Assembly: GCF_004328705.1 (NCBI RefSeq)
Contig: NZ_CP035319.1
Span: 4,278,001 to 4,342,000, forward strand
Length of the DNA: 64,000 bases
Reading direction: 5' to 3'
Source of the DNA: Rhodococcus sp. ABRD24
GTDB taxonomy: Bacteria; Actinomycetota; Actinomycetes; Mycobacteriales; Mycobacteriaceae
In this document: positions 57,401 through 64,000 of the stretch, in pieces
Layout of the letters: each line of letters starts with the position of its first letter
Numbering within the stretch: position 1 is the stretch's first letter
Made by a program: the position numbers and the translations under genes
Notes under the pieces: model-generated
Database searches by the model: none
What the model saw: the letters and a program-made list of their open reading frames with translations, nothing else
Told to the model about the DNA's origin: nothing

Positions 57401-58160
57401 CACCCTGGCGGATCGTCCGGGCCTTCTGGACTTCCCGACCGACCGGCCCCGCCCGCCGGTACGCACGACCGCGGGAGCGGCACTGCCGATCGAAATCGAC
57501 GCAGACACCCATGTGGCCCTCGCTGCGGCGGCCCGCGAGTGCGGGGCCAGCCTGTTCATGGTGCTGCAGGCCGCATTCGCACTGTGCGTCAGCCGATTCG
57601 CCTACGAGAAGGACATCACACTCGCGACATCGATCGCGGGCCGCGGTGAACCGGTGCTCGACGACGTCGTTGGCAACTTCTCCGACGACGTCCTGATGCG
57701 GGTGATCGTCGACGAGACCGAAACCTTCACGAATCTCGTTGCGGACGTGCGTACCGCCGCGCTCGGGGCGTACGCGCACCCGGACGTGTCCAACCCGCGG
57801 CTCGAGCGGGCGCTGGATATCGACGCCGAGGTGCCGTTCAACCCGCTGTTCCAGGTGACGCTGATTCTGCAACGCGCCTCGAGCGGACTGACGGCGGACT
57901 TCCCGGGTCTGAGCATCACCGAGCACCCGGTGCCGGTCACCGTTGCCAAGCACGAGTTGGAGTTCAGTCTCAACGACCACTACGGCCTCGACGGCGCACC
58001 CGCCGGAATCAGCGGCGGTCTGCTGTACCAGACCGCGCTGTTCGACGAGTCCACCGCGCAAGGAATCGTCGAGCAGTTCGGGGCGGTGCTGAGGGACATC
58101 GGTTCGGTTCCGCACGCGGTGTTGCGGGGGCTCGGATCGTCGGAATCGGAAATGGCGTGA
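39414..58160 (+). CDS. Giant five-module nonribosomal peptide synthetase, C-A-T-E-(C-A-T)4-C
   Basis: This 6,248-residue NRPS carries five adenylation domains. In order, with approximate landmarks: C1 (HHIALDG 161), A1 (core A3 ~632), T1 (Ser1017 in LGGDS), E1 (HHLVIDG 1207, then GWFTTAFPV and FNYLG), C2 (HHIVLDG 1706, D-accepting type), A2, T2 (Ser2565), C3 (HHISIDG 2760), A3, T3 (Ser3628), C4 (HHISADG 3813), A4, T4 (Ser4679), C5 (4862), A5, T5 (Ser5746), C6 (HHIAADG 5928). C1 closely resembles the EntF N-terminal domain. All catalytic HHxxxDG motifs and carrier serines are intact. There is no thioesterase or reductase. By-eye specificity codes: A1 DAFIVGSIVK, A2 DVWHFSLVDK (serine, as in EntF), A3 DALFVGAIMK, A4 DAFLIGSIIK, A5 DLWHIILVSK. 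The predicted product is acyl-D-Xaa-Ser-Xaa-Xaa-Xaa. No MbtH-like gene is nearby. Confidence 0.95.
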   Translation: MKGRGVSSEHNSASSAFAETDRAGIASDTNVFPLSAAQRGIWFAQHLIEETPITIAQYVEVIGDLDVEALSNAGLAAARELGTGFLRIVEIDAEPYQAIDHSLHGRSTHLDFRGEDDPVAAAQAWMRREYSTPVDLLADRLVVSVTLRIADRHYYWYARIHHIALDGFGAMTFMNRTAEHYTAAVTGGDLSDWKVSALHEISEDEARYRTSSRFESDRRYWAERTRNFPHPISLAGRTAEVGSHSQRVSGALPAGTETALRRMIAAGGGITFASVVIAAVGAFLSRLTGEDDVVLSLPVSARTTAKLRRSGGMVSNVVPIRLSTDAGITCEKLARQVQLELTGVLRHQRYRHEDIRRDAGMGGGRRGFFGPSVNIMMFHSEIRLGQSIGRLHVLTTGPIEDLAVNIYPAVVGDHAHIDFEANPNLYSEPDLRAQHARFIEFLTTFVESGSVPVVDLEVLHADERASLVPLRGPSPLRPRLLADLLHLGVLANPTGIAIRSDTGEVSYRELDEASNKLARLLIHRGAGPETFVVISMPRSAEALIALWAVAKTGAAFVPIDPMLPAERIVHMLTDSGARLGLTVAAQRANLPGDVEWIVLDDDALQSVTRSFSAESVSASELTTAVAVSNTAYMIYTSGSTGLPKGVLVTHDGLVSFAVGSRPELGIGPNSRVLRFSSASFDASVFEMIQAFSAGATMVVAPPEIYGGAELVDLLRRQRVTHIISAPTLMNTVDPRGLEDLEAVVVGGDVCTPDLVDRFGSACRFTNSYGPTETTIVITIGDPLVPGGPITIGRPIQGAGALVLDRKLRPVPVGVVGELYLTGAGLARGYHRRGGHTADRFVADPFGGAGTRMYRTGDEVRWTSDHQLEYVGRSDFQVKIRGFRIELGEIDAALLAQDGVNFAATVAHERASGPVLVSYVRLDPGTDFDPSLIIAGVARIVPSHMVPAMVVRLEHVPVTAAGKLDRRSLPEPEFGSTDTQYCPPTTPVEESIAAVMAEVLGLDRVGVHDSLFALGGDSIIAMQIVSRAKARGIGFTAREVFERKTVAEIAKVATVLEGEQFLALEELTGGGIGNVPLTPVMYEMVDRGNFDDFHQSVLLTLPAEVELEPLTSALSAVLDRHDMLRARLRDDANGRRSLVVGEPGSVDPSTCVVRVAVPSAPGTREFDDAVVAECDIAAARLNPESGVMLQLVWLDAGERGGRLLLVAHHLVIDGVSWRILLPDLASAWSQVIVGRTPDLLAVGTSFRRWAHGLLDAGIEGAYGGELVRWREVLTGPDPLVGSRALDSEVDTVSSTARIHVELGADVTDTVLGRLPDVYACGVNDGLLAALAMALVHWRRGHGLSERSVLLTLEGHGREEDVLPGADLARTVGWFTTAFPVRLTLPDVDLGDAFAGGAAAGAVVKAIKEQTLAVPGAGIGFGVLRHLDPRTRGELSDLARPQIGFNYLGRLGAGHLGGEIRDLGWIPDPNAPDLVAHSGSGMAVAAAVDINAMVVDGPGGPRLTATFAYPTGVLGDADVAELADLWRRALEGLAAHAGLPGAGGLTPSDVPLVSVSQNEIEQWEHRYPGLQDVWSLSPLQAGLLFHARLVAESVDVYTAQLRLELVGEVDAARLRAAASGLLANHANLRTAFVYDDSGVPAQLVLESVELPWREVDLSALADGDRDRELHRVLDEDRLARFAMDRPPLMRVLLVRTAPDEYVLSLTNHHIVLDGWSMPLLVRELLVRYAAGDAAALPKSRLYRDYLHWLAGRDGAESARAWRTALAGVTEPTLLAPPRPDSGSDAVPVEIQVRASRDLVDALAEVARVRGVTVNTVIQAAWGILLARTTSREEVVFGATVSGRPPQLAGVEEMLGLFINTLPVRLRLEHGETVGAMLSRLQGEQAELLDHHHVGLGEIQAHAGVDSFFDTLTVFESYPVERAGFDENTDISGMRVRRLSGLDATHYPITLMTLLDPDLRMSLRYQPSYFEHDTVAALASRLEQILTAMVAHIDAPVGDIDILAPGERTRVIETWNATERPVRDVTLVDLYTEQVARTPEAPAVSFGDITLSYADFDARVNRLARYLIASGVGPESSVGIAMRRSIDLLVAVHAVIVAGGAYVPIDPDQPAERIGYAVFQAEPVLVLTDSADRESLPSTAPILAVDILDLDGVDSAPICADERLGTLLPSNAAYVIFTSGSTGRPKGVVVPHAGIVNRLLWMQASYPLDATDAVLQKTPVTFDVSVWELFWPLQVGAHLVIAEPDGHRDPQYLERVVRGCGVTTIHFVPSMLDAFLVGADLARCTSLRQIFTSGEALTPNTVARVHESAAVELHNLYGPTEVSVDVTSHRTRIDESVVPIGAPVWNTALYVLDSRLRPVPVGVEGDLYLGGAQLARGYVGRPDLTADRFVASPFGVAGARMYRTGDLVRWTSRGELEYIGRSDFQVKLRGQRIELGEIEAALLAHGGVEQAVVTLRSDAIVGDYLAGYVVPSTGTNLDVQEVLETAATALPRYMVPSTLVVLEAMPVNANGKLDRRALPVPEFSSAAAYVAPGTPTEYALVAIFAEVLCLADSPIGASDSFFDLGGNSLVATRLLARVNSEFDVQLGVRELFEEPTVAGLAVVIDGARSGSEAIPALEARPRPARIPLSPAQSRMWFLNRFDPESGAYNVAMALRMTGALDTAALSDAVADILERHESLRTVYPDSVDGPYQRILSTQEALDELALDELALDELELDGTAGSDLADRVRAAVASGFDVTAEIPIDLTLLHRSEDLHVLVVVVHHISIDGWSIHALAADLVHAYSARAFGGAPSWKPLSVQYADYALWKRDVLGADDDPHSRAGRQIAYWSAELAGVPEVIELPADRTRPATPSYAGGSIETSIDVGTYAALTALARRANATPFMVLHTALAVLLARLSGSEDIVVGTPVAGRGERALDEVVGMFVNTLVLRTGIDAAVSFAETLDRVRDIDLSAYAHADVPFEQLVEVISPGRSTSHHPLFQVVLSYEGPRPPSITLPGLEIASEPVDFGIAKFDLQVEVAEQINPDGSGAGARVTFTYACDLFERSTVEGFANRFLRILDSAVTDPSRAVGDIEILDAAERTRQLAPISGAVPVRLLPALLADAAVDPGADALIYEDTVLSYGELDERSNRLARLLIERGVGPESFVAIALARSVESVCAVWAVAKTGAAFLPVDPTYPAERIAHMLIDSDVRTGITIGAHVAELPATVSWTVLGDETVETAQQAQSSAPITAADRIAPLRPENPAYVIYTSGSTGLPKGVVVTHVGLAAFAEEQRARYGVDAASRTLHFASPSFDASILELFMAVGGGATMVVAPAGLFGGEELAEFLRTRRVTHAFVTPGALATVDPAGLERIGVVVVGGDACDASLVRRWAPGRSMFNAYGPTESTIMATHHGPIAPDAEVVIGAPIRGTGALVLDRRLRPVPVGVAGELFVSGQGLARGYHRRAGLTAERFVADPYGAVGTRMYRTGDLVRWNASGELEYLGRTDFQVKVRGHRIELREVDAVLAADPTVESAVTVGHRSGGVDALVSYVVAVPGRTVDPRDLAVHAGGRLPEYMVPSAITVVDAFPLTPAGKIDIRALPEPVFASREFVHPRTQSETMVADVFADVLGIVGVGAEDDFFALGGNSLSATRVIARVNSLRCIRMGVREVFEASTVEALAARVDQARREDQRPALTAGRRPAELPLSLAQQRMWFLNQFDPASPVYNIPLAVRLTGTLDVGALQAAVRDVLGRHEALRTVFPQSDDGPRQVIVPTEQVALELDPVPVAGEDRLRGAVADVVSGGFDVTREVPVRGAMLRVADEDLVLVLVVHHISADGVSTMPLARDLMIAYTQRVRGEEPTWAPLAVQYADFALWQRRVLGEEADPRSLAALQLGYWKEQLDGVPAALELPLDRPRPISASYRAARVDFSVDSGLKDLLDDLAGRRGVTLFMVLHAGLAVLLARLSATSDITVGTPVAGRGEKELDDLVGMFVNTLVLRTDVDPDVTFEELIDQVRTVDLAAYAHADVPFERVVEVVDPPRSQSYSPLFQVALSLQNHGEAVLELPGVTVTVFDPDADVAKFDLEFTLRESGSIPGLLGSLTYATDLFDPETAAAIADKLVMLLSQVAAEPTVRVRDIDLLDLHDRELASTDPIPPRVSPRTMVRILSDGAASAASSVAIRAGDVALTYGELDEQSNRLARVLLARGVGREEFVALSFPRSVESIVAMWAVVKTGAAFVPVDPAHPAERIAHMLSDSDAAVGITSEVVVARLPRSTEWLVLDSEELQRDCAAQSGTPIGDNERGGEIALSNAAYMIYTSGSTGLPKGVVVENAGLALFCADARGELALSGQSRVLRFSSSSFDASVFEMLAGFSAGAAMVVVPPSVIGGHELAELISAEQVTHILTAPAALGTVDTDELASLESVIVGGDVCPPELVERFAPGRRFFNSYGPTETTIIITMTEALAPGDRITIGTPIEGAVAAVLDSRLRPVPIGVVGELYLSGPGVARGYHRRPGLTAARFVANPRGGGRMYRTGDLVRRTRDGQLDFVGRADSQVQLRGLRIELGEIEAALAGRPGVAQSVVVMHRDARAGDQLVGYVVPERGAMLDSLRLREDLGHSLPAYMVPAQVMVLEQLPVTAGGKLDRRALPVPEFVSTREFRGASNPVEEEIAGAFADLLGLAPVSVDDSFFDLGGNSLLATRLVARVNTVLGATLGIRELFEHPTVAALAARAESALGAKGPELGSLERPEAIPLSPAQQRMWFLNRFDPASAAENIPMALRLAGVLDVQALHAAITATVDRHEALRTVYPDSADGPHQVILTAAQAVPTLDPVDVAECELVPSVVALAGTGFDVTAEVPLRLQLLRIGATDHVLVLVVHHISADGFSLAPLARDVMIAYAACRQDLTPSWAPLPVQYADYSLWQRAVLGDDEDGESVASRQVRYWTDTLAGLPDQLDLPTDRPRPAEQSYRGQTLAFTLDAPLHQALLALARQQGATLFMVVHAAFVGLLGRLSGSGDIAIGAPVAGRGEQALDGLVGMFVNTLVLRAAVRPDATFAELLDQVRGTDLAAFANADVPFERLVEVLNPVRSTARHPLFQVALSLQNLARTRFELPGLEICVLDAGFEPAKFDLHLTLVDHHDDDGSPSAIAGSFTYAADLFDEATVARFAVRFERLLRAVVADRTVVLGDIDLQGEAERRAVLVEWNDTEHELPRAELTTLPELFAERVRHAPDAIAVVFEDRELTYAEFDVRVNRLARELISLGVGPESRVALALRRSVELLVAMYAVAKSGGAYVPIDPDHPAERTDYVLASAAPTVVLTTGGETVTVPDGAVRLEVDSLDVSARSGDPILDSERRAPLRPDNTAYVIYTSGSTGRPKGVAVSHAAIVNQLQWKQAQFELDGTDAVLLRTAATFDLSVWEFWWALTAGARLVVAKAGGEQDPAYLAGVMREQRVTTAHFVPSLLTAFLASVGNEPVPSLRRVICIGEALPADLVRRFAGSSAAPVFNLYGPTEAAVSVTYHRCGPDDVATVPIGVPGWNTRVYVLDARLQPVPVGVPGELYLAGVQLARGYVGRPDLTADRFVANPFDRNGSRMYRTGDVVRWRAGDCDVVLDYLGRSDFQVKLRGFRIELGEIESAVAADPDVDQAVVVVHRARSGAEHLVAYAVPQPGASPAASEVLSAVGERVPSYMVPTAVVFLAELPLGVTGKLDRRALPEPEFSSTSSFRETETETEEIVAGVFADLTGSLRIGLDDSFFDMGGNSLLATRATARINEAFGSDVTVREFFENPTVASVSARVDAQTGFDRPRLTAVARTEQIPLAPAQERIWVANQQTRGGEWNIPFALRLRGAIEIDTLRAATADLVERHESLRTMYPDGDNGPVQVIVPAPDAVPDVDVVAVSENDLDEVLRAFLWGDFDVAVQLPLRMRLFELGPDDYVLAVVVHHIAADGFSTGPLTRDVVVAYAARAAGSVPQWEPLPVQYADYTVWKHALLGSFDDPGSEAHRQLRYWTHTLADRPGLLDFPTDRPRPPVRTTAGAALPIEIDADTHVALAAAARECGASLFMVLQAAFALCVSRFAYEKDITLATSIAGRGEPVLDDVVGNFSDDVLMRVIVDETETFTNLVADVRTAALGAYAHPDVSNPRLERALDIDAEVPFNPLFQVTLILQRASSGLTADFPGLSITEHPVPVTVAKHELEFSLNDHYGLDGAPAGISGGLLYQTALFDESTAQGIVEQFGAVLRDIGSVPHAVLRGLGSSESEMA
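47502..47546 (+). repeat. 15-bp x3 tandem repeat inside NRPS domain C3
   Basis: Three consecutive copies of GCCCTCGACGAGCTG (the middle one with a C-to-T change) encode ALDEL three times, followed by ELD. They lie in the N-lobe of C3 just before the HHISIDG motif. The other condensation domains lack this insert, so it looks like recent replication slippage tolerated in a surface loop. Confidence 0.85.
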
Positions 58161-58168
58161 GGAGCGAG

Positions 58169-59053
58169 ATGTCTCGGATGCCGGAACTCGTGTCGGTCGT
58201 GATCCCGGCGTACAACGCGCGCGATGTCATCGACCTTCAGCTCGAGGCGCTCGCCGCGCAGGACTACGCTGGCGCGACAGAGGTTGTCGTCGGCGACAAC
58301 GGTTCCTCTGATGGTTTGCAGGAGTACCTCGATACCCATGCTCTCCGCGAACGGCTCAGCCTCAGGTGTGTGCCGGCACCCGAGGTGCAGGGCGCCTCGC
58401 ACGCCCGCAACGTGGCCGTGGCAGCAGCACAGGGTGATCTGCTCGCCTTCTGCGACGCCGACGACCGCGCGCATCCAGGGTGGCTGTCAGCGCTGGTGGA
58501 AGCCGCGTCGCAGTACGACATGGTCAGTGGTGCGCTGGAAAACACGTCGCTGAACAGTCCGGACGTTGCGGATCGGATGGTCATGCAGCCGCCCGAGCAG
58601 GGATTCGCGTTCCCGGGCTTCTTGCCATTCGCCAACGGGGGCACGTGTGCGGTCTGGCGGTCCGCGTTCGATCAGGCCGGAGCGTGGGACGAATCATTCA
58701 CTGGTGCAGGGGAGGACGTCGACCTGTCGTGGCGGGTCCAGTTGAGCGGGGGGACGTTCGGCCACGCTCCGCGTGCGTTGATGGCCTATCGGATGCGGTG
58801 CACCTACCGCGAATTGTGGAACCAGAGCATGACTTACGGGGAGGCTGACCCGCGCCTGTTCAAGCAATACCGGAGTCGGGGATACGCTCGGAATCTCCTG
58901 GCCTTCCCCGTTGTTTTCACTCTCTTGCTGCTCCGGAATCCACTGCTTCCACGAAGGGTCACCCGGCTGTCGCGCGGCCAGTGGCTCATCTATGCCGGCC
59001 GCATGGTCGGACGAGTCCGGGGGAGTATTCGGTGTCGGGTCTACTTTCTCTGA
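58169..59053 (+). CDS. GT2-family glycosyltransferase (adjacent to NRPS)
   Basis: This 294-residue inverting glycosyltransferase has the GT-A start VSVVIPAYNARDVID, VVGDNGSSDG, the metal/nucleotide motif CDADDR (about 97-102), and the acceptor-side GEDVDLSWR (about 190-198). A hydrophobic segment near the C-terminus (LLAFPVVFTLLLL) suggests membrane association. The conserved tail GRVRGSIRCRVYFL is shared with the three neighbours. It starts eight bases after the NRPS stop with GAGGAG upstream of ATG 58169, so it is probably in the NRPS operon. The sugar donor and acceptor are unknown; a role on the peptide is inferred from position. Confidence 0.88.
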   Translation: MSRMPELVSVVIPAYNARDVIDLQLEALAAQDYAGATEVVVGDNGSSDGLQEYLDTHALRERLSLRCVPAPEVQGASHARNVAVAAAQGDLLAFCDADDRAHPGWLSALVEAASQYDMVSGALENTSLNSPDVADRMVMQPPEQGFAFPGFLPFANGGTCAVWRSAFDQAGAWDESFTGAGEDVDLSWRVQLSGGTFGHAPRALMAYRMRCTYRELWNQSMTYGEADPRLFKQYRSRGYARNLLAFPVVFTLLLLRNPLLPRRVTRLSRGQWLIYAGRMVGRVRGSIRCRVYFL

Positions 59054-59064
59054 CGTGTGTCAGA
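59049..59064. terminator. Small hairpin spanning two convergent stop codons
   Basis: TCTGAC-GTGT-GTCAGA is a 6-bp inverted repeat in which the two TGA stops of the convergent glycosyltransferase genes lie. The stem is short, so a terminator role is weakly supported. Confidence 0.3.
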
Positions 59065-59956
59065 CGAAGTAGACACGGTATTTGAGGCTACCCCGAATCC
59101 GGCCGGCGGCAAATGCTGCATAGTAGATCCACCCACCGGTGGACAGCCTGCTGATGAACGTGGGTACGAGTGGGCACCGAACGACGAGCGCGACCGCGAA
59201 CAGAATGAGGGGCAAGGGCTTGGTGGGACGCAGGCCGTACCACCGGTAGTGGCGGTACAACTCCGGCCCCGCCATGCCGTATGCGAACGACTGCCGCCAG
59301 AGCGCACGATAGTTGTCGCGGAGTCGATAGGCCACCATGGCGGCGGGTTCGTGGCCGAGGGTGAGGCCGGCGAGCTGGAGGCGCCACGTGAAGTCGACAT
59401 CTTCGCCGACCGTGAGGGACTCGTCGAACCCGCCGGTGGTCTCGAATGCGGTTCGCCACAGCCCGAGATTCCCTGATAGCCCGAACGGGAGAAATCCCGG
59501 AGTCTCTTCGCGCTGCTCCGGAGGCTGCACGGGACGCCACGAAGCCACCCGCGGTGTGTTCAGTGTCGACGTCTCCACCGGGCCGCTCACCGCGTCGTGT
59601 TCGCGGCCGGCGGTCACCAAGGCGGACAGCCATCCCGGGTGAACTCGGTCGTCAGCATCGCAGAATGCGAGGAAGTCGCCCTCGGCTGCGGCGGCACCGG
59701 CATTGCGGGCATGCGGTGCGCCCTGTCGGTCCGATGAGTCGACTCGGCGCAGTTTGAGGACCGAGTGGAGCGGGTGGTCCTCGAGGTGTTCCGCAAGCCC
59801 GTCCGTGGATCCGTTGTCACTGACGATTACCTCGAAGTCGTCTTTGTAGTCCTGATCGGCGAGGGCGGTCAGCTGAACGTCGATGAGGTTGCGGGCGTTG
59901 TAGATCGGGATGATGACCGACACCAGTTCTGGGATCCTGGGTGACGTGGAATGCAC
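59060..59956 (-). CDS. GT2-family glycosyltransferase
   Basis: This 298-residue paralogue has VSVIIPIYNARNLID, IVSDNGSTDG, CDADDR (about 102-107), the GEDVDFTWR element and the tail GRIRGSLKYRVYFV. A hydrophobic segment precedes the tail (LPLILFAVALVV). The GTG start at 59956 has only a weak ribosome site and lies 10 bases after the acyltransferase stop, so it is the last gene of the leftward group. It converges on the glycosyltransferase at 58169. Confidence 0.85.
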   Translation of the reverse strand: MHSTSPRIPELVSVIIPIYNARNLIDVQLTALADQDYKDDFEVIVSDNGSTDGLAEHLEDHPLHSVLKLRRVDSSDRQGAPHARNAGAAAAEGDFLAFCDADDRVHPGWLSALVTAGREHDAVSGPVETSTLNTPRVASWRPVQPPEQREETPGFLPFGLSGNLGLWRTAFETTGGFDESLTVGEDVDFTWRLQLAGLTLGHEPAAMVAYRLRDNYRALWRQSFAYGMAGPELYRHYRWYGLRPTKPLPLILFAVALVVRCPLVPTFISRLSTGGWIYYAAFAAGRIRGSLKYRVYFV

Positions 59957-59966
59957 TTGCGTTGGC

Positions 59967-60575
59967 CTAACTGCTCAGTCGTTCTGTCGGACGGTGCCGT
60001 GCGAGGAACTCGGATGGTTCGCGAGACGAGAGGAGTTCGACGTTGTCGACGACCTTGTCCTCCGGCCAGTCCCACCAACGGATCTCGAGAAGCGCCTCGA
60101 TGGTCTCGTCGTCGTAGCGCTTCCTGACGACCCGCGCGGGATTCCCGACTGCGATGGAGTATGGCGGGACGTCCTTGGCGATCACGGCACCGGCACCGAC
60201 GATCGCGCCGTCTCCGATCGTCACACCGCTGAGGATCGTCGCTCGGGCACCGATCCACACGTCGCTGCCGATGACGATGTCGCCCTTGCATAGCGGATGA
60301 CGGTCTTCACCTGCGCCGGGAAGCCCGAACCTGTCGCGCAATGGGTAGGTGGTGATCTCATCAATCGGATGTTCACCACCGAGAACGATCAGCGTCTCCT
60401 CGGCGATCGAGCAGTAGGACCCGATCACCAGACGTGTCTTGTCGTATCGAAAGCGAAGGATCTTGGGGTCGCCGTAGGTGGCGATCCCCACGGTCGCGAT
60501 GCCGAGTTTCTGCGCGTGATCGATGTCTCGGCGACGTGCTGATTGTACGTTTGACCACCAATTCGCAAGTCCCAT
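59967..60575 (-). CDS. Hexapeptide-repeat acyltransferase (xenobiotic/CatB-type)
   Basis: This 202-residue left-handed beta-helix acyltransferase has the hexapeptide turns [17 protein letters not shown] and [15 protein letters not shown] (about 115-145), the catalytic His in GGEHPID (about 67) and the C-terminal signature [20 protein letters not shown]. Relatives acetylate sugars, chloramphenicol or streptogramins with acetyl-CoA. Placed between three glycosyltransferases, it most likely O-acylates a sugar of the same product. GGGGAGGA lies six bases upstream of ATG 60575. It is 16 bases after the preceding glycosyltransferase stop. Confidence 0.88.
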   Translation of the reverse strand: MGLANWWSNVQSARRRDIDHAQKLGIATVGIATYGDPKILRFRYDKTRLVIGSYCSIAEETLIVLGGEHPIDEITTYPLRDRFGLPGAGEDRHPLCKGDIVIGSDVWIGARATILSGVTIGDGAIVGAGAVIAKDVPPYSIAVGNPARVVRKRYDDETIEALLEIRWWDWPEDKVVDNVELLSSREPSEFLARHRPTERLSS

Positions 60576-60591
60576 GGTGGTTTCCTCCCCG

Positions 60592-61497
60592 TCAGATGTA
60601 AAAGACCCGATACTGGACGCTACCTCGGATCCGGCCCCACAATGCTGCCACGTGCATGACCCAGTGGCCGACCGGAATGCGTCGAATCCTCTTCGGCACC
60701 AGCGGGTTGAGTAGGACGATTCCTGCGATCAGATTCAACTGGACGAGCACCGTCGGGCGTGGCAGACCGTACCGCCGGTGTTCCGCGTAGAGCTTTGCGT
60801 CGCTCTGGCCGTAGCTTCGCATCTGTGACCAGAGCCCACGATAAGTGCCACGAAGGCGGTAGGCGACGACCGCGTCAGGTGCGTAGCCGAGCGTGAACCC
60901 TTCGCGCTGGATGCGCCAGGAAATGTCCTTGTCCTCGCCGCCGGCATCGAAGTTCTCGTTGTACCCCCCGATCGACTGGAACACATCGCTCCACACGGCC
61001 AGCGTGCACCCGTACGCGATGGGGAAGTAGCCGGGCACCTCGCACAGCTTGGTGGGGTCGGGTATCGGACGCCAGGCCGCCACCTCAGGTGAATTGATCG
61101 AAACTGTCTCGATTGCCCCGCCGACCGCATCGTGGCGCGTTGCGACGCGAACCATTTCGGTCAGCCAACTCGGATGGACACGATCGTCGTGATCGCAGAA
61201 CGCCAGCAGGTCGCCGCCCGCGATTGATACGCCGGTGTTGCGGGCGTGCGCCGGCCCCCTACGGTCCGAACTGTCGACATATCTGAGGCGAAGGTCCGCG
61301 CGAAGCGGGTGCCGAAGAATATGTGATTCGAGGCCGTCGTTCGCTGCATTGTCACTGACGATCACCTCGAATGCCCCGGCGTAGTCCTGTGCGGCCAGGG
61401 CCGTCAACTGCACGTCGATGAGATCTAGCGCATGGTGTGCGGCGATGATGACCGATACGAGTGTCGGTCCGCTGCGGACTGCGGTGCCGTCAGACAT
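60592..61497 (-). CDS. GT2-family glycosyltransferase, CDHDD variant
   Basis: This 301-residue paralogue has [15 protein letters not shown] in place of the usual PAYNA core, [10 protein letters not shown] instead of DNGSTDG, and CDHDDR (about 103-108). It also has GEDKDISWR and the tail [14 protein letters not shown]. Its start overlaps the stop of the next gene by eight bases, so it is co-translated with it. The changed nucleotide-binding loop suggests a different donor from its neighbours, or reduced activity. Confidence 0.83.
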   Translation of the reverse strand: MSDGTAVRSGPTLVSVIIAAHHALDLIDVQLTALAAQDYAGAFEVIVSDNAANDGLESHILRHPLRADLRLRYVDSSDRRGPAHARNTGVSIAGGDLLAFCDHDDRVHPSWLTEMVRVATRHDAVGGAIETVSINSPEVAAWRPIPDPTKLCEVPGYFPIAYGCTLAVWSDVFQSIGGYNENFDAGGEDKDISWRIQREGFTLGYAPDAVVAYRLRGTYRGLWSQMRSYGQSDAKLYAEHRRYGLPRPTVLVQLNLIAGIVLLNPLVPKRIRRIPVGHWVMHVAALWGRIRGSVQYRVFYI

Positions 61498-62371
61498 ACA
61501 GAACCCGGTTCCTCCACGACGCGCGGAGCTTGCCGGTGAGGAAGGCGGTCTGAGCTACCCAGAGTCCTCGGGGAACTCGTGCAATGAACCTCGGCACGAG
61601 CGGGTTGAGGAGCACGACGCCGAGCAATGAAAGTCCGAGGCTCTTCAGCGATCCGCGCTTCTGCCCGTGTTCGCGGAAGGTGAGATAGACCTGTACCGAG
61701 TTCCGGCCGTACGCGGACATCTGCTTCCAAGTGCCCTTGTATGTGTCGCGGAATCTGTAGGCGACTACAGCGTCCGGCGCGTGTCCCAGCGTGAGCCCGG
61801 CGAGTTGGAGCTGCCACGAGACGGCGATATCTTCACCACCACGGTTGAACGACTCGTCGAACCCCCCGATCTTCTCCAGGCTCGAGCGCCACGCGCCGAA
61901 GTTGCAGCCGATCGCGTAGGGGAGGAAGTCGGTCGCGCCGAACTGTTCGTCGGGTGCGGGCATGATCCGCCACGACGCTACCTTCGGTGTATTGATGGAA
62001 GCGGTCTCGACGGACCCGCCCACAGCGTCGAACTCTGCTGCGGCGCGGACCATCGCGCTCAGCCAGCCTGGGTGTACGCGGTCGTCGTGTTCGCAGAAGG
62101 CGAGGAATTCGCCAGTGCTCTCCGAGACGCCGACATTGCGCGCGTGGGTCGAACCCTGGCGGTCGGAACTGTCGACGCAGCGCAGGTTGAGTCGATCCGC
62201 GACGGGATGGCGGGCGAGGTGTTCGCGCAACCCGTCGGTCGATCCGTTGTCGCTGATCACCACCTCGAATTCGCCCGGGTAGTCCTGTGTAGCGAGGGCC
62301 TCGAGTTGTTCGTCGATGAGATCTACAGCGTTATACGCCGGGATGATCACTGAAACGAGTTGGGGAGCCAC
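61490..62371 (-). CDS. GT2-family glycosyltransferase, CEHDD variant (first gene of leftward group)
   Basis: This 293-residue paralogue has VSVIIPAYNAVDLID, VISDNGSTDG, CEHDDR (about 93-98, first Asp of the usual CDxDD replaced by Glu), GEDIAVSWQ and the tail [14 protein letters not shown]. The GTG at 62371 has no ribosome site; TAAGCT lies exactly six bases upstream, so a leaderless transcript is likely. It heads the leftward operon of three glycosyltransferases and one acyltransferase. Confidence 0.83.
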   Translation of the reverse strand: MAPQLVSVIIPAYNAVDLIDEQLEALATQDYPGEFEVVISDNGSTDGLREHLARHPVADRLNLRCVDSSDRQGSTHARNVGVSESTGEFLAFCEHDDRVHPGWLSAMVRAAAEFDAVGGSVETASINTPKVASWRIMPAPDEQFGATDFLPYAIGCNFGAWRSSLEKIGGFDESFNRGGEDIAVSWQLQLAGLTLGHAPDAVVAYRFRDTYKGTWKQMSAYGRNSVQVYLTFREHGQKRGSLKSLGLSLLGVVLLNPLVPRFIARVPRGLWVAQTAFLTGKLRASWRNRVLYV

Positions 62372-62377
62372 GGCGAG

Positions 62378-62383
62378 AGCTTA
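62378..62383 (-). promoter_or_regulatory. Candidate -10 element of the leftward glycosyltransferase operon
   Basis: TAAGCT on the minus strand, six bases before the GTG at 62371. No -35 is convincing. The remainder of the 158-bp gap (62372-62529) shows nothing else. Confidence 0.35.
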
Positions 62384-62529
62384 TTGCATCCCTGTGGGCA
62401 TGGCGTCGTCCTCGAGTTCGGCGGCGATTCACGTTTGGCGAGCAGCCTCCTGTCTTCAGCGCTGTGGGTCGACAGGCCTGAGGTGGGATCCGCCGGTGGC
62501 ACCGGGGCAGCCGGTCCATGAGGTTCCAC

Positions 62530-63192
62530 TCATCTCAACGTGTACTCGGAATCCGAGACCGTGAATCCGTGACCGCTGTCGTCCTGGCAGCTGATGCCCT
62601 TCTGTGTGTCAGTGGTGCAAGAGATCCCACCCGCGGTCAGGACAGTCCCGTAGGGAAGGACAACTGCGGGACCGTCGAACCGGTGGAATCGGGGGTCGCC
62701 GGAGCTCACGAACTGCGCGGGCGAACCGGCGAGTACCTCGATGGTATTGGGCGCGACCATGGATTCGGGCACTCCCGGGCCGGGTACCTTCGGTGCGTTC
62801 GGCGGGAGTGCTCCATGGCAGCCGGCAGCAGCCGGGGAGACACCGACTCCGAGGAACAGTCCGCATTCGAACTTCGCAGTGGGACTGGTGAAGTAGTAGT
62901 AGCCGGTGCGGCCGTCGGAGTAGTGCGCTGTCGACACCGAGGTAGGGGTCGGGTTCGGAGTGGTTGTCGAGGTTCGGCTGGCGGTGGGCCGTGCGGTCGT
63001 TGTTGCCGGAACTGTGGTCCGCTGGGCGGTGGTGGTCGGATCCGGTGAGGCCACCGGCACCCCTTGGACACCATCGGAACAAGCGGTGAGAAGTCCGGTG
63101 GCCAGGGCCAGAATGGCGATCGAGGCGATGCATACTCTACTGAGAGTTGCAGTACTACTGCAGGATTCGTTGAGAGCCACCCGATGCTTCAC
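62530..63192 (-). CDS. Secreted lipoprotein with Thr/Pro-rich linker
   Basis: This 220-residue protein has a signal peptide with lipobox LLTAC ending at Cys38, a Thr/Pro/Ser-rich linker (about 48-88) and a small C-terminal domain with four Cys (FECGLF, AGCHG, ISCTT, ISCQD), enough for two disulfides. The domain is of a type seen in many mycobacterial and rhodococcal secreted proteins without known function. The GTG at 63192 overlaps the stop of the sirtuin gene by four bases (GTGA), indicating translational coupling. Confidence 0.7.
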   Translation of the reverse strand: MKHRVALNESCSSTATLSRVCIASIAILALATGLLTACSDGVQGVPVASPDPTTTAQRTTVPATTTARPTASRTSTTTPNPTPTSVSTAHYSDGRTGYYYFTSPTAKFECGLFLGVGVSPAAAGCHGALPPNAPKVPGPGVPESMVAPNTIEVLAGSPAQFVSSGDPRFHRFDGPAVVLPYGTVLTAGGISCTTDTQKGISCQDDSGHGFTVSDSEYTLR

Positions 63193-63959
63193 TGTGCGGC
63201 TCCGATGGCGGCGACCAATGCCGGTAAACCCACTGCCGCGGTGGTGCGCCACGTGTGGTGCACGTGCTCGCTCAGCCCGGTTGCCTCGGGGTTGATCTCG
63301 ACGATGGCAGCGCCGGTCCGCGCGGCGCGCAGCGGCAGGCCTGCCGCTGGATACACCATCGCGGACGTACCGACGACGACCATCAGGTCGCAGTCCTCGG
63401 CTGCCGCGGTTGCCCGTGTCCACGCGTCGTCCGGCAGGGACTCGCCGAACCACACGACGCCCGGCCGCACCTGCCCCCTGCAGCTGCTGCATTCGGGCGG
63501 GCTCAGCGGCCCGGTCGGCTCCACATCGACGCCACCGTCGCTGGGGAACGGTGCTCCGCAGTCGCGGCATCGTGGGGCGAACAGGCTGCCGTGCAGATGC
63601 GCGACTGTATGTGTGGGGCTTCCTGCTCGCTCATGGAGATCGTCGACGTTCTGTGTCACCACGGTCATTCGGGTGCGGTCGGCCCACTCTGCGACGGCGC
63701 GATGCCCTGCGTGCGGTGCGACCCGACGCACCAGACCCGTCCGCCACTGGTACCAGGCCCATACCAGCGCGCTGTCTCGGTCCCATGCCTCGGGCGTTGC
63801 CAGCTCGGTCGGGTCGAAGCGCTCCCACAGGCCGGTCTGCGCGTCGCGGAACGTCGGGACCCCGCTCTCCGCCGACATCCCGGCACCGCTGAACACGACG
63901 ACCCGTCGGGCTGCGCGCGCGACATCGACTACTGCGGGATCGAGTTCCAGTGCGGTCAT
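63189..63959 (-). CDS. cobB: NAD-dependent protein deacylase, sirtuin class III
   Basis: This 256-residue Sir2 protein has the NAD motif GAGMSAESGVPTFRD (about 25-39), TQNVDDLHERAG (102-113), catalytic His123 in HLHGS and a zinc site at Cys131, Cys134, Cys157 and Cys160. Tyr70 and Arg73 (WYQWR) form the YxxR pair that in SIRT5 and E. coli CobB binds acidic acyl groups, so desuccinylation or demalonylation is likely besides deacetylation. The downstream lipoprotein overlaps it by four bases. Only 41 bp of upstream sequence is in the window. Confidence 0.92.
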   Translation of the reverse strand: MTALELDPAVVDVARAARRVVVFSGAGMSAESGVPTFRDAQTGLWERFDPTELATPEAWDRDSALVWAWYQWRTGLVRRVAPHAGHRAVAEWADRTRMTVVTQNVDDLHERAGSPTHTVAHLHGSLFAPRCRDCGAPFPSDGGVDVEPTGPLSPPECSSCRGQVRPGVVWFGESLPDDAWTRATAAAEDCDLMVVVGTSAMVYPAAGLPLRAARTGAAIVEINPEATGLSEHVHHTWRTTAAVGLPALVAAIGAAQ

Positions 63960-64000
63960 ATCGACGATTGTGCAGGTTGGCGGACTGCCCGGTGGGACCA

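Noticed and set aside
39414..58160. Classification of the NRPS as a siderophore synthetase because of its EntF-like first domain and serine code
   Set aside because: No dihydroxybenzoate, hydroxamate, ferric-uptake or IdeR-box features are in the window, and four glycosyltransferases follow. The resemblance alone does not decide the product.
59957..59970. IdeR/iron-box-like sequence (GTTAGGCCAAC) before the glycosyltransferase at 59956
   Set aside because: Only one half resembles the 19-bp iron box and it overlaps the preceding coding end. Not enough to claim iron control.
1..64000. CRISPR arrays, tRNA/rRNA genes, IS elements, phage or conjugation genes, attachment sites
   Set aside because: I scanned for regular direct repeats, tRNA T-loop sequences, transposase motifs and integrase-type frames and found none.

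Overview
The window is high-GC, densely coded actinobacterial DNA. Codon third positions are almost all G or C, GTG starts are common, and several genes have close mycobacterial relatives in style: paired FadE subunits, FadD15-type acyl-CoA ligases, AtsA/AtsD-type arylsulfatase, an AMIN-like lipoprotein, and NRPS linkers of the '[16 protein letters not shown]' kind. I read it as a chromosomal segment of a mycolic-acid actinomycete (Corynebacteriales), most likely Rhodococcus/Prescottella or a near relative. No tRNA, rRNA, phage, IS element or CRISPR array was seen.

Layout. 1-5 kb: a Tat-exported amidase-like lipoprotein (cut by the window edge, catalytic residues missing), an aldonolactone oxidase divergent from a TetR gene with a palindromic operator between them, then an alanine-racemase-fold enzyme and a small alpha/beta hydrolase. 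5-15 kb: mostly single housekeeping or metabolic genes (acyl-CoA ligase, phosphoribosyltransferase, flavin monooxygenase, orphan TrpB2, DEAD-box helicase, AMIN lipoprotein, endonuclease IV), several separated by strong bidirectional hairpin terminators. 15-22 kb: an SDR, an arylsulfatase and a MacB/FtsX-type ABC exporter pair. 22-31 kb: acyl-CoA metabolism, with two adjacent FadE subunits, an AfsR-like BTAD/NB-ARC/TPR regulator, a translationally coupled HMG-CoA-lyase-like enzyme and CoA-transferase, and an SDR broken by a one-base frameshift. 31-37 kb: a small membrane protein, two poorly characterised proteins, an allophanate-hydrolase/GntR operon with its own GTATAC inverted repeat, and a degenerate chorismate-mutase-like gene.

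37-62.4 kb is the most interesting part and looks like one specialised-metabolite locus. A MarR-family gene, with a palindrome over its start codon, overlaps a FadD-type ligase. Next comes a single 18.7-kb NRPS gene (6,248 aa) with domains C-A-T-E / C-A-T / C-A-T / C-A-T / C-A-T / C. It begins with an EntF-like condensation domain and ends in a lone condensation domain with no thioesterase. It is followed by a glycosyltransferase and then a convergent group of three more paralogous GT2 glycosyltransferases and a hexapeptide acyltransferase. I infer an N-acylated, one-D-residue, serine-containing peptide of about five residues that is glycosylated and acylated. This product is a hypothesis from gene content.

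The right end holds a secreted Thr/Pro-linker lipoprotein coupled to a SIRT5-type sirtuin deacylase. Coordinates, starts and domain limits come from reading the sequence by eye. No similarity search or structure prediction was run.
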